Shown here one piece after another: positions 1 to 9,313 of a DNA stretch of 64,000 bases (the stretch's first letter is position 1; every line of letters begins with the position of its first letter). A model generated the notes under the pieces. That model did not search any database and was not told the DNA's origin. It was given only the letters and a program-made list of their open reading frames with translations. The position numbers and the translations under genes are program-made. The stretch comes from an uncultured Flavobacteriales bacterium (GTDB lineage Bacteria > Bacteroidota > Bacteroidia > Flavobacteriales_D > Crocinitomicaceae), in assembly GCA_903939755.1 (NCBI GenBank), contig CAJAII010000015.1, positions 1 to 64,000 on the forward strand. Reading direction: 5' to 3'.

Positions 1-1
1 A

Positions 2-1756
2 ATAGATGGTACAAACTGGCAAGATTACGCCAAAAAATCCTCTTCTTTTGGAATGGGAATAGACCTAGGTGCTGTTTATGAATGGCGAAAAAATTATAAG
101 GACTTTAAATACGATATGGATGGCAAAACTGATCTTTGGATGCGTAATAAAAACAAGTATACGTTGCGAGTTGGAGCATCCATTCTTGATATTGGAGGCA
201 TGAAGTTTCAAAAAGGAGGATTAAGCAGGAACTTTAGTGTTAACTCTACGAATTTATTTGATTTAACAACTTTTGAATCCGCTTCAAGTTTGTTGGGTTT
301 TGATCAATTGATCGATAGCTTAATTCAACAACCAAACGATAACAGCTGGACGGCATCACAAGATACTTCAAGTACCTTTTGGATGAAAACACCTGCCGCT
401 TTTAGTTTACAAGTTGATTATCATATTTGGAAAGGATTTTATATCAACGCAACAAGTATGATAAATCTAAGGGCAAATAAAAAAGACACAAAGGTTAAGA
501 TTCCTAATCAGTTTTCTGTAACGCCAAGTTTTGATGTAGCAGGTTTTGGATTGTATTTACCACTATCAATTAACACCTACAGTGGATTCAAGGCTGGTGT
601 TGCAACACGCTTAGGCCCTTTAACAGTTGGAATGACTGATTTTAGCTTATTGTTGGCCCGAGGTAAAATTAGAGGCGCTGAATTTTATGCGGCATTACGA
701 TTACCTATTCTTTATATGAAAGTAAAAGATAGAGATTTAGATAAAGTGTCCAATAAAAAAGATGAATGCATCGATGTTCCAGGGGTATGGGCATTTAGAG
801 GATGTCCCGATACAGATGGTGATGGAATTCAAGACAGTAAAGATGATTGCCCAACAGTTGCTGGTATACCAGAGTTTAATGGTTGTCCAGACAAAGACGG
901 CGATAAAATAATGGATAAAAATGATTCTTGTCCAGACGTTGCAGGACCAATTGAATTTAATGGCTGCCCAGATACTGATGGAGATAAAATAATTGATAAG
1001 AAGGATAGCTGTCCTACTATTGCAGGTGTTCTATATTTACAAGGATGTCCAGATCGTGACAAAGACAGCATCACTGATGCGGATGATTTATGTCCTGATA
1101 ACTTTGGTCCACGTGAAAACAACGGCTGTCCTGACACAGACAAGGATGGTATTTTTGACTATTTAGACGACTGCCCATTGATTTATGGACCTAAGGAAAA
1201 CAATGGCTGTCCATGGCCAGATACGGATGCAGATGGTTTGCTTGATAAAGATGATGATTGTCCTCTTTTAGCTGGTCCAAAAGAAAATAAAGGATGTCCA
1301 TATAAAGATACGGATGGAGATGGATTATTGGATAAAGACGATGATTGTCCTAACACGCCTGGACCTAAGTCAAACAAAGGCTGTCCTGTAATAGAAGTAG
1401 AAGTGGAGGAAATTTTAAAAACAGCATTTGATGCCTTAGAATTTGAATTTGGAAAAGGAATTATTTTAGATATTTCCAAACCGTCTTTGATAGAATTAGC
1501 AGGTGTACTAGCAAAAAAACCTACCTGGAAACTTGAAATATCAGGTCACACGGATAATGTGGGAGATAAACAAACTAACTTAATCTTGTCAAAGAAACGC
1601 GCTGAAGCCATTCGAGAATTCCTTGTAGGACAAGGCATCGACTTTACACGACTAAACGTACTATATTTTGGAGAAACGATGCCGATTGGTGACAATAATA
1701 CAGCAGAAGGTCGTCGGAAAAATAGACGTGTTGAAATGAAAATTATGTTTGATTAG
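2..1756 (+). CDS. OmpA-family envelope protein with thrombospondin type 3 repeats (5' partial)
   Basis: The reading frame is open to the left edge (first whole codon at 2), so the first in-frame ATG at 53 is internal and the N-terminus is missing. The first ~230 residues are beta-rich and resemble the DUF5723 outer-membrane domain of Bacteroidota. Bases ~725-1395 encode about eight calcium-binding thrombospondin type 3 repeats (DxDxDG spacing followed by a CP pair). The last ~110 residues are an OmpA C-terminal peptidoglycan-binding domain with the hallmark SGHTDNVG and RRVEMKI motifs. The likely role is an outer-membrane protein anchored to the cell wall, with a Ca-stiffened periplasmic stalk. 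The OmpA and repeat calls are firm; the DUF5723 assignment is from memory of the family. Confidence 0.85.
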   Translation: MDGTNWQDYAKKSSSFGMGIDLGAVYEWRKNYKDFKYDMDGKTDLWMRNKNKYTLRVGASILDIGGMKFQKGGLSRNFSVNSTNLFDLTTFESASSLLGFDQLIDSLIQQPNDNSWTASQDTSSTFWMKTPAAFSLQVDYHIWKGFYINATSMINLRANKKDTKVKIPNQFSVTPSFDVAGFGLYLPLSINTYSGFKAGVATRLGPLTVGMTDFSLLLARGKIRGAEFYAALRLPILYMKVKDRDLDKVSNKKDECIDVPGVWAFRGCPDTDGDGIQDSKDDCPTVAGIPEFNGCPDKDGDKIMDKNDSCPDVAGPIEFNGCPDTDGDKIIDKKDSCPTIAGVLYLQGCPDRDKDSITDADDLCPDNFGPRENNGCPDTDKDGIFDYLDDCPLIYGPKENNGCPWPDTDADGLLDKDDDCPLLAGPKENKGCPYKDTDGDGLLDKDDDCPNTPGPKSNKGCPVIEVEVEEILKTAFDALEFEFGKGIILDISKPSLIELAGVLAKKPTWKLEISGHTDNVGDKQTNLILSKKRAEAIREFLVGQGIDFTRLNVLYFGETMPIGDNNTAEGRRKNRRVEMKIMFD

Positions 1757-1788
1757 AAATCAATTAAACAGGGCAATGTTATTAATTT

Positions 1789-1827
1789 TATAAGTTTTAT
1801 TAACATTAATTTAATGTTTGATTAACT
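1789..1827 (+). promoter_or_regulatory. Pho-box-like direct repeat array upstream of the TonB receptor
   Basis: Half-sites TTAACA (1800), TTAATG (1811) and TTAACT (1822) lie exactly 11 bp apart, with a weaker ATAAGT at 1790. The period and core match the general design of PhoB/PhoP boxes. The array ends about 50 bp before the GTG start at 1879. A degenerate -7 element (TA-N-TTTG, 1849-1855) lies between. The regulator is inferred, not shown. Confidence 0.5.
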
Positions 1828-1878
1828 CATAAATTACCTTGTAGCTGTTATTTTGCAATTGAAACTTAAACTTTCTTT

Positions 1879-4761
1879 GTGAAATTAATCGCTACTCTAT
1901 TTATTGCCCTGTTTACTACTTTAAGTGTTCAGTCAAAGCCATCTCAGGAGCTTTCAACAATTTCCGGTAAAATAACCGATGCAAAAACGAATGAGGCGCT
2001 CTATGGGGCGAAAGTCATGGTTTTAGGAATGTCCAAAGGATGTGTGGTTGATGCAGAAGGAAACTATACCATTAGTGATTTACCAGCAGGAAAATACACC
2101 TTAGAAATACGTAATCAAACCTACAACACAATGGTGTTGTCAGATATCATTGTAAAAGCTAAAGAGACAAGAATTCTTGACATAAAAATGGAAAAGGTTG
2201 TGGTAGAATATGGACCTGTAACTGTGTATGCTAAAGTAAATAAAGAATCAACTACAGAATTGATTCGCATGCAAAAAAACAGCGCTTCTGTTGTGGATGG
2301 AATTAATGCCGAAACTTTCAAAAAAACACCTGATTCAAAAGCAGCAGATATCTTAAAGCGCATCTCTGGAGCAAGTGTTCAAGACAACAAGTTCTTAGTT
2401 ATTAGAGGGTTAAGCGACCGATATAACTTTGCTTTACTAAATGGAGCGCCACTACCGAGTACAGAAAGCGACAAGAAAGCATTTTCATTTGACATTTTCC
2501 CATCAAATATGTTGGATAATTTGCTCATTATGAAAACGGCTACTCCCGAACTTCCTGGAGAATTCGCAGGAGGAGTTCTTGATATTAATACGGTAGAACC
2601 CAAAGATAAAAATTATCAATCTGTACAATTAAGCCTTGGTTATAATACACTTTCTACTTTTAAAAATTTTAAGGATTCTGAAGATTCTAAAATTGATTTT
2701 TTAAGCCTTGGTGGAGCAGACAGAAGTATTCCAGATGGCATCCCATCAACAATAGCTTTTTCTTCTTTAAATAAAGATGACAAAGCAAGATTGGCACAAA
2801 ATGTCCTGTTAAATTGGAGCCCTAAATCAACCTTGGCTTTGCCTAACTCAAGTATCCAGTTTGCCTTAGGAAGAATTTATAAATTGAAAGACAGTATAAA
2901 ATCTGTTGGTTTTTCTTTTGCTTATTCCTACTCTAATACCTCCACCTACAGCACCATCATTCGCCGTGAATTTGAAGGCGATACCGATCCTTCAGGTAAT
3001 AATGCGGTAATTGATCCAAATAACATAATCAAACGAATGGAACTAGTTGACTCCGTGTTTACACAATCCGTTCTCAACTCTGCGATGTTTAATGTTAAAT
3101 ACGTTCTTGGCCCAAAAAGTAATATTCAATTCAAAAATATATATTCCCTAAACTCCGAAGACAAAATCAGCATCAGAAATGGGGTACGTGAATTGGATAA
3201 TGATCCACATCAATATGAGAAAGCAACTAATTTTTTATACAATCAAAACAATTTATACACAGGACAATTAATTGGAAAACATTCATTTGAAAAATTTAAT
3301 ATTAATTGGAATGGGGGTTACAGCAACGTAACTAGGGTAATCCCTAGCCAAAGAAGGGTTGTATACCGTAAAAATGCGCTGGATGTAAATGACACAACCC
3401 AAGAATTCATCGCTGTAATACAAAATAACGGTACACTTCCAAGCGCTGCAGGAAATATGTTTTGGTCAACCGCGAATGAAAATGTTTACAGTTTAAAATA
3501 TGATATCGTGCTACCTTTTGAAGTATCAATACTTAAAAATGAGTTAAAAGTAGGTGGTTTTCATCAATATCGATCACGCGAATTTACCGCTCGTAATTTT
3601 GGATTCTCCAAATACACACCTACCGGAAGCAGTTTCAACGATCAACTACTTTTATTGCCAGAAAACGAAATTTTCGCAGCCGAAAACTTAGGAATGATGG
3701 CAAGTGGTCTTGGTGGATTCAAATTAGAAGAAGCCACGAACGTTGATGATAGCTACCAAGCTTCTGCACTACTTAATGCTGGTTTTGTAAGTTTAGACAG
3801 TAAAATAGGGGAAAAATTTAGGATTATAGGAGGCGCAAGGTTAGAAGCGTATAATCAAGTTTTTAAATACATTGAGTTTGGATCTAACTTAGAAAAAAGG
3901 ATTGATTCTACCGTAATAGATTTGTTGCCATCGATTAACCTGATTTATTCAATAAACAAGAAAATGAACGTAAGAGCCAGTATCTATAAAACTGTATCAA
4001 GGCCTGAATTCAGAGAGTTAGCACCATTTAGTTTTTACAATTTTAGCCTTGACAATATTATTTCTGGAGATCCAAAGTTGAAGCGAGCAGTTATTACCAA
4101 CCTTGACTTACGTTATGAATATTTTCCTGGTGAAGGACAAATTATTAGTGTTTCAGGATTTTACAAAGATTTTACAGATCCAATAGAGTTAATCAACCGC
4201 ACAGGAACCTCAGGAGCACCAGAACTTTACTACACGAATGTACCCAAAGTAACAAATTATGGCGTTGAAGCCGAATGGCGAATGAAGCTTGGTTTTTTAT
4301 CTAAACAAGAAAACCACCCATTATGGAGCAATATAACGCTTTATGCAAACGCTTCCATTATTCGTTCAAAGGTAGATCTTAGTAATACAATTGGATCTGG
4401 AATCGCAAGACCTTTACAAGGGCAATCACCTTATATTGCAAATGCTGGTTTATACTACGCTAAAAATGATTTTTCAATCAGTTGTTCTTACAACATTGTT
4501 GGTCAGAGAATCTATATTGTTGGAAATATTCAAGAGCCTAATGTTTGGGAAAACGGACGACACATAATTGACTTGCAAGTTGCTAAAACTTTTAACGAGA
4601 AATTCGAACTTAAATTAAATGTTAAAGATTTACTTGCGCAGAAATTAATTTATTTCCAAGATCTAAACAACGACCGAAAATATACGGCTGAAGCTGATAA
4701 CACTTGGCAAGAAAGTTCTTTTGGCCAGACTGTATCATTGTCCTTAAAATACAACTTTTAA
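1879..4761 (+). CDS. TonB-dependent outer-membrane receptor
   Basis: This 960-residue protein starts with GTG and a signal peptide (residues 1-19). A carboxypeptidase-regulatory-like beta-sandwich (~25-110) precedes a plug domain (~130-240, with the RGLSDRYNFALLNG segment) and a 22-strand-type barrel ending in an aromatic residue (KYNF). It should import a scarce ligand across the outer membrane using TonB energy. The plug resembles the TonB-Xanth-Caul class more than the SusC glycan class. No SusD follows; the next gene is a T9SS beta-helix protein, a pairing I recall from other Bacteroidota. An upstream TTAA direct-repeat array and a nearby PhoBR-like pair suggest phosphate control and perhaps an organophosphate or related ligand; that is inference. 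Confidence 0.9.
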   Translation: MKLIATLFIALFTTLSVQSKPSQELSTISGKITDAKTNEALYGAKVMVLGMSKGCVVDAEGNYTISDLPAGKYTLEIRNQTYNTMVLSDIIVKAKETRILDIKMEKVVVEYGPVTVYAKVNKESTTELIRMQKNSASVVDGINAETFKKTPDSKAADILKRISGASVQDNKFLVIRGLSDRYNFALLNGAPLPSTESDKKAFSFDIFPSNMLDNLLIMKTATPELPGEFAGGVLDINTVEPKDKNYQSVQLSLGYNTLSTFKNFKDSEDSKIDFLSLGGADRSIPDGIPSTIAFSSLNKDDKARLAQNVLLNWSPKSTLALPNSSIQFALGRIYKLKDSIKSVGFSFAYSYSNTSTYSTIIRREFEGDTDPSGNNAVIDPNNIIKRMELVDSVFTQSVLNSAMFNVKYVLGPKSNIQFKNIYSLNSEDKISIRNGVRELDNDPHQYEKATNFLYNQNNLYTGQLIGKHSFEKFNINWNGGYSNVTRVIPSQRRVVYRKNALDVNDTTQEFIAVIQNNGTLPSAAGNMFWSTANENVYSLKYDIVLPFEVSILKNELKVGGFHQYRSREFTARNFGFSKYTPTGSSFNDQLLLLPENEIFAAENLGMMASGLGGFKLEEATNVDDSYQASALLNAGFVSLDSKIGEKFRIIGGARLEAYNQVFKYIEFGSNLEKRIDSTVIDLLPSINLIYSINKKMNVRASIYKTVSRPEFRELAPFSFYNFSLDNIISGDPKLKRAVITNLDLRYEYFPGEGQIISVSGFYKDFTDPIELINRTGTSGAPELYYTNVPKVTNYGVEAEWRMKLGFLSKQENHPLWSNITLYANASIIRSKVDLSNTIGSGIARPLQGQSPYIANAGLYYAKNDFSISCSYNIVGQRIYIVGNIQEPNVWENGRHIIDLQVAKTFNEKFELKLNVKDLLAQKLIYFQDLNNDRKYTAEADNTWQESSFGQTVSLSLKYNF

Positions 4762-4801
4762 AAAGTCGTAATCACCCTCCTTTTAAGAAGACCTCCGTTT
4801 G

Positions 4802-4861
4802 TTAAGCCGGGGTTACCAATCCTTAACAAATCCTTAAAGAAAACATAAGGGGGCTTTAACA
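4802..4861 (+). promoter_or_regulatory. Pho-box-like direct repeat array upstream of the beta-helix gene
   Basis: Six half-sites start at 4802 (TTAAGC), 4813 (TTACCA), 4823 (TTAACA), 4834 (TTAAAG), 4845 (ATAAGG) and 4856 (TTAACA), spaced 11, 10, 11, 11 and 11 bp. A near-consensus -7 element GACCTTTG sits at 4882-4889 and the gene starts at 4917. The arrangement matches an activator that binds one face of the helix upstream of a weak promoter. Confidence 0.55.
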
Positions 4862-4916
4862 TGGCCATGGGATTATCATATGACCTTTGCATTGTATAAA
4901 ATTAAAAAAGAAAAAC

Positions 4917-7445
4917 ATGAAAAAAATCTATTTAAGCTTGTTAGCTATTGCTATCGTAACTTCCTTCAGTGCACAAGATGCATTTTGGAACGTTACTAAT
5001 TACAGGGGAGCATTTCCCATAACGGATAATACTCCAGCAACAGATTGGACCTCAGGCTGGTCTAACTTTGATGCTGAGAATACTAACTATCCAGCAACTA
5101 TTACCACTGTTTCTACCAATATTCTTACCAATACAACTTGGAGTGGAGTGATCAGATTAGAAAACAAAATTTACATAAAAAACAACGCTACATTAACTAT
5201 TCTTCCTGGAACAATTATCCGAGGAGATAAGTTAACTCAGGCTACTTTAATAGTAACAAGAGGTGCGAAAATTTATGCAAACGGTACCGCAGCAAATCCA
5301 GTTGTTTTTACATCCAACGAAGCGATTGGAAATAGAAATGAAGGTGACTGGGGAGGTCTTGTTTTACTTGGTCTTGCAAAAAATAACCAACCAGGTGGTG
5401 TGGCAAATATTGAAGGAATCGTTCCTTCAACAGACACGCAATTCGGTGGAAATTTTGACAATGACAATTCAGGGGCATTAAATTATGTTCGAATCGAATT
5501 TGCTGGGATTCCGTTAGAGCCCAACAAAGAGCTTAATGGACTTACTTGTGGATCTGTAGGTTCAGCAACTGCAATTGATTTTGTACAAGTTTCCCATTGT
5601 GGTGATGATTCTTTTGAGTTTTTTGGTGGTACAGTAAATTGTAAACACCTTATAGCTTACAGAGGTTTAGACGATGATTTCGATACAGATTTCGGATACA
5701 GAGGAAAAATACAATTTGGACTTGCCATTCGCGATAAAGACTTATCTGATGCTCCAGGAGATTCAAACTGTTTTGAATCAGATAACGACGCTACAGGATC
5801 AACAGCACAACCTAAAACACGACCTATTTTTTCTAACATGACTATCGTAGGTCCAAAAGGGAACGGTACAATTGCATTGCCTGTTGGAGAGAAGTTTGAA
5901 AAAGCATTTAGATTAAGAAGAAACACTTCTACTTCATGTTTAAATTCACTTGTAGTTGGTTGGGAAAAAGGATTGTCAATTGAAAGTGCAAACACCGCTG
6001 CTAACGCTACAGGTGATAGTTTAATTTTTGCTTCTAACACAATGACTAACTTTACAAATGGAACAAATGTAATTACATCTGCAGGTGTTTCTGGCGCATT
6101 TTACGCTAGTTTCTTCGGTGTTGATGGTAATGATTCTACAGTTACTCTACCTCTAGTAAATTGGGTGAATCTTTTTACTCCTCTAGGTACTACACCAGAT
6201 GCTCGTTTAATCGCAGGATCAACTGTTTCTACCACTGCTGACTTTACTAATCCTAAATTCTTCAGTGTACTTGCTCCTATTGTAACAAACTCTGCAACTT
6301 ACTGTCAAAATGCAATTGCAACTGCAATTATTGCAACGCCACTAGTTGGAAATACACTTTATTACTATACTACAGCAGTAGGTGGAACAGGAAGTGTTAC
6401 CCCTATCGTTCCAAGTACTACAACGCCAGGTATTTACACCTATTATGTGAGTCAAAAAAATGCATTAGGTGACGAAAGTCCACGAGCAATGATCACTGTT
6501 ACCGTAAATGCTCTTCCAGCTACACCAACAATTACAGCTAGTGGATCAACTACATTTTGTACAGGAGGATCTGTTGATCTTACTTCTTCTGCAGTAGCAG
6601 GAAATTTATGGTCTAATGGTCCAACTTCAGCAACTATTACTGTAACAAATTCTGGTGCTTATTCAGTAGTTGTAACAGATGCTAATGGATGTACTGCAAC
6701 ATCAACAACTATTAACGTAAATGTTAGTAATTCACCTATTCCAACAATTAGTGCTACTGCAACTTCAGCATGTAGTGGAGACACAGTGGTATTAACTGCG
6801 TCCAACTCTAACACTTATTTATGGTCAACTGGTGCAACTACAGCATCTATTTTTGTTACTTCCACAACAACTGCTACAGTAACTACCACCAATGTAAATG
6901 CATGCGATGGTGTTGGTTTATCTCAAGCAACAACTGTAACATTTACAACTAGCCCAACAGCGAATGGATCTTTTACATCTAATGGAAATGTGGTTACTTT
7001 CGCAAACACATCAACAGGAGCTACTTCTTACTCTTGGGACTTTGGTGACCAATCAAATTCATCTGCAGCAACACCTTCACACGCTTACGTAGGAAATGGT
7101 GTTTACACAGTTACTTTAACGGCTATTAACGGAAACTGTACAGACGTTGTAAGTTTTGATGTAACGATTTCTGTTGGAATGGATGAATTAACAGGACTAT
7201 CAAATGTTAAGATTTATCCAAATCCTGCAAATGATCTATTAAATATTGATTACAACAAAAATGGAGACGATGCAATTGAAATTTCAGTTATTGATCAATT
7301 CGGAAGAGTTATTACATCAATAAATGGATTGTCTAATGGATTTAACCATAATACAATGAACGTAAGCAATCTAGGAAGCGGCGTTTATTATGTACGATTT
7401 ACAACGAACGGATTTAGTAAATCTGAACGATTAGTAATCCGATAA
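4917..7445 (+). CDS. Secreted right-handed beta-helix protein with PKD domain and T9SS sorting domain
   Basis: The start chosen is ATG 4917, which gives a clean signal peptide ending SFSAQ; a TTG at 4887 would add ten charged residues. The mature protein has a parallel beta-helix-like region (~25-440, with the WSGVIRLENKIYIKNNATLTILPGTII entry turn and many Asp/Asn-rich turns), Ig-like repeats (~470-680), a PKD domain (~683-751, YSWDFGD) and a type A T9SS C-terminal domain (~757-842, IYPNPANDLLNI and GVYYVRF). Homologues are often misannotated as multidrug transporters, although there are no membrane helices. It is a probable surface partner of the preceding TonB receptor. The enzymatic role, if any, is unknown. 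Confidence 0.85.
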   Translation: MKKIYLSLLAIAIVTSFSAQDAFWNVTNYRGAFPITDNTPATDWTSGWSNFDAENTNYPATITTVSTNILTNTTWSGVIRLENKIYIKNNATLTILPGTIIRGDKLTQATLIVTRGAKIYANGTAANPVVFTSNEAIGNRNEGDWGGLVLLGLAKNNQPGGVANIEGIVPSTDTQFGGNFDNDNSGALNYVRIEFAGIPLEPNKELNGLTCGSVGSATAIDFVQVSHCGDDSFEFFGGTVNCKHLIAYRGLDDDFDTDFGYRGKIQFGLAIRDKDLSDAPGDSNCFESDNDATGSTAQPKTRPIFSNMTIVGPKGNGTIALPVGEKFEKAFRLRRNTSTSCLNSLVVGWEKGLSIESANTAANATGDSLIFASNTMTNFTNGTNVITSAGVSGAFYASFFGVDGNDSTVTLPLVNWVNLFTPLGTTPDARLIAGSTVSTTADFTNPKFFSVLAPIVTNSATYCQNAIATAIIATPLVGNTLYYYTTAVGGTGSVTPIVPSTTTPGIYTYYVSQKNALGDESPRAMITVTVNALPATPTITASGSTTFCTGGSVDLTSSAVAGNLWSNGPTSATITVTNSGAYSVVVTDANGCTATSTTINVNVSNSPIPTISATATSACSGDTVVLTASNSNTYLWSTGATTASIFVTSTTTATVTTTNVNACDGVGLSQATTVTFTTSPTANGSFTSNGNVVTFANTSTGATSYSWDFGDQSNSSAATPSHAYVGNGVYTVTLTAINGNCTDVVSFDVTISVGMDELTGLSNVKIYPNPANDLLNIDYNKNGDDAIEISVIDQFGRVITSINGLSNGFNHNTMNVSNLGSGVYYVRFTTNGFSKSERLVIR

Positions 7446-7465
7446 TTAGTAATAATAATTACATT

Positions 7466-7505
7466 AAAGGGATAATCGTTTTTAAATAACGATTATCCCT
7501 TTTTT
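7466..7505 (+). terminator. Rho-independent terminator between the beta-helix gene and the response regulator
   Basis: A perfect 15-bp stem (7466-7480 with 7488-7502) has a 7-nt loop and runs into a T tract. It ends only 14 bases before the ATG of the response-regulator gene, so downstream expression must come from read-through or an unrecognised promoter. Confidence 0.9.
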
Positions 7506-7518
7506 AATAAAATAAAAA

Positions 7519-8220
7519 ATGCAAAATAGCAAAGGACACACGATACTACTTGTAGATGATGAAACTGATATATTAGATTTTCTATCCTACAATATTCGTA
7601 AAGAAGGGTATAAAGTTTTTACCGCAACAAATGGTGAAGACGGTGTAAAGCTGGCTCAGCAATTGAGCCCATCTTTAATCATCCTAGATGTTATGATGCC
7701 CAAAATGGATGGAATTGAAGCATGTCAAATTATCAGGAAAGATTTGAATATTTCCCAACCTATTATTGCATTTTTAACCTCTCGAGCTGAAGACTACGCT
7801 CAAATCGCTGGTTTTGAAGCCGGTGCAGATGATTACATTTCAAAGCCTGTTAGACCACGACTATTGATGGCTAAAATTGAGTCCTTGTTAAAGCGTTTGA
7901 ACACTAAAGGAGGAATAGACACAGAAAAATTAGTGCAACCCTCGCTACTTATCGACCGTGAAAAATTCATGGTTGTATGTGAAGGGAAATCATTAATTCT
8001 TCCAAAAAAAGAATTTGAATTACTTGAATTATTAGCGAGCCGTCCCGGTAAAGTTTACAATCGAGAACAAATATTAGCCATCGTGTGGGGAAATGAAACC
8101 ATCGTTGGAGAACGAACCATTGATGTTCACATAAGAAAACTTCGTGAAAAGCTTGGAGATGATTATATTCGTACCGTAAAAGGAGTCGGATATACCTTCA
8201 ATGAAAGTGAAAAACCTTAG
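7519..8220 (+). CDS. PhoB/OmpR-family response regulator
   Basis: The 233-residue protein has a receiver domain (~8-125) and an OmpR-type winged-helix DNA-binding domain (~135-230). The acidic pocket D13/D14, phospho-acceptor D57, T87 and K109 are all present. The winged helix shows the usual VYNREQIL and ERTIDVHIRKLREKLG segments. Its 3' end overlaps the histidine kinase gene by 20 bases, so the two are translationally coupled partners. It is the best candidate in the window to bind the 11-bp TTAA repeat arrays. No -7 element is seen in the 73 bases before the ATG, which contain a strong terminator. The name phoB is plausible but not proven. Confidence 0.88.
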   Translation: MQNSKGHTILLVDDETDILDFLSYNIRKEGYKVFTATNGEDGVKLAQQLSPSLIILDVMMPKMDGIEACQIIRKDLNISQPIIAFLTSRAEDYAQIAGFEAGADDYISKPVRPRLLMAKIESLLKRLNTKGGIDTEKLVQPSLLIDREKFMVVCEGKSLILPKKEFELLELLASRPGKVYNREQILAIVWGNETIVGERTIDVHIRKLREKLGDDYIRTVKGVGYTFNESEKP

Positions 8221-9280
8221 ACCTAGTCTCTTAATCTTAATCGGTAGCTTCATATACTTAGTGATAAGTGCAATAGCAATCCTGATTTTTCATTTTTACG
8301 TAATGACCATAAATATTTTGGTGATCATTTTTGCCCCACTTATTTCAGGGATTATTGTTTTTATATTATTCTATAGTTTATTGAAGATCTTTATTCAAAA
8401 AAGATTGCATCTAATTTATAAATCGATTCAAACAAATCAAGATTTAAAGCCTATTAAAGGGAAAACAATTGACCTGCTTATCAATAGAGTGGAAAATGAT
8501 GTGCAAGAGTGGAAACTAAACAAAAACAAAGAAATATCAAAACTTAAAGAACAAGAAGAATTCAGAAGAGAGTTCCTTGGTAATTTAGCGCATGAACTCA
8601 AAACTCCCGTATTTGCCGTTCAAGGATATGTACTAACGCTCATTGAAGGTGGGATTGAAGATCAAAAAGTAAACCATCAATTCCTCAATAGAGCTGCTCT
8701 TGCAACTGATCGAATCGTTAATATCCTAGAAGACTTAGATCAAATTAATAAATTAGAAGTTGATTCATTAAACATTGAATTACGATCATTCGAAATTACA
8801 GATCTCATTAAAGAAATTTTTGATTCCTTAGAAATTCAAACTAAAACAAAAAATATTACGCTTCGCTTTAAAAGAGATTATTCCCCTATCCAGGTTTTTG
8901 CCGATCGAATTAAGATTAGCCAAGTCCTTACCAATCTCGTTTATAATGCCATTGTATATGGAAACGAAAATGGGTATGTTGACATCTCGCTAACCCAAAT
9001 CGATGATATTGTCACTATAGAAGTCACCGATAACGGTATAGGCATTGAGGAGGTAAACCTACCGCGACTATTCGAACGTTTTTACAGAGTGGAAAAAAGT
9101 AGAAATCGAAATGAAGGCGGATCTGGATTAGGATTAGCAATAGTAAAACACATTATTGAATCCCACAAACAAACAATAAAAGTTAGAAGTACGCCAGGAG
9201 TTGGAAGTACCTTTAGTTTTAGTCTAAAAAAGAGTCCCCACAATGGACCGGTAAGTTCACGAGGAATCCCATTAAAATAA
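8201..9280 (+). CDS. PhoR-like membrane sensor histidine kinase
   Basis: The 359-residue protein has two transmembrane helices near the N-terminus (~8-32 and ~38-62) with almost no periplasmic loop, then a linker, a HisKA domain (phospho-acceptor H131 in NLAHELKTPVFAVQGY) and an HATPase domain with N, G1 (DNGIGI), F and G2 (GGSGLGLAI) boxes. The H-box and the following TLIEGGIED stretch are typical of the PhoR-like kinases of Bacteroidota. Absence of a large extracytoplasmic domain is consistent with PhoR, which senses through membrane partners rather than by binding phosphate directly. A PAS domain is not evident. It partners the upstream response regulator. Confidence 0.87.
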   Translation: MKVKNLRPSLLILIGSFIYLVISAIAILIFHFYVMTINILVIIFAPLISGIIVFILFYSLLKIFIQKRLHLIYKSIQTNQDLKPIKGKTIDLLINRVENDVQEWKLNKNKEISKLKEQEEFRREFLGNLAHELKTPVFAVQGYVLTLIEGGIEDQKVNHQFLNRAALATDRIVNILEDLDQINKLEVDSLNIELRSFEITDLIKEIFDSLEIQTKTKNITLRFKRDYSPIQVFADRIKISQVLTNLVYNAIVYGNENGYVDISLTQIDDIVTIEVTDNGIGIEEVNLPRLFERFYRVEKSRNRNEGGSGLGLAIVKHIIESHKQTIKVRSTPGVGSTFSFSLKKSPHNGPVSSRGIPLK

Positions 9281-9301
9281 ACCTATTTCTATTAATTTGG
9301 G

Positions 9302-9309
9302 TAATTTTG
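9302..9309 (+). promoter_or_regulatory. -7 element TAATTTTG of the ABC exporter gene
   Basis: This is a perfect TAnnTTTG four bases before ATG 9314. The spacing predicts transcription starting at or next to the start codon (leaderless mRNA). Confidence 0.6.
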
Positions 9310-9313
9310 CAGA

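Noticed and set aside
829..1479. Minus-strand open frames opposite the thrombospondin repeats
   Set aside because: They are antisense to a repetitive, clearly coding frame; repeated codons keep the opposite strand open.
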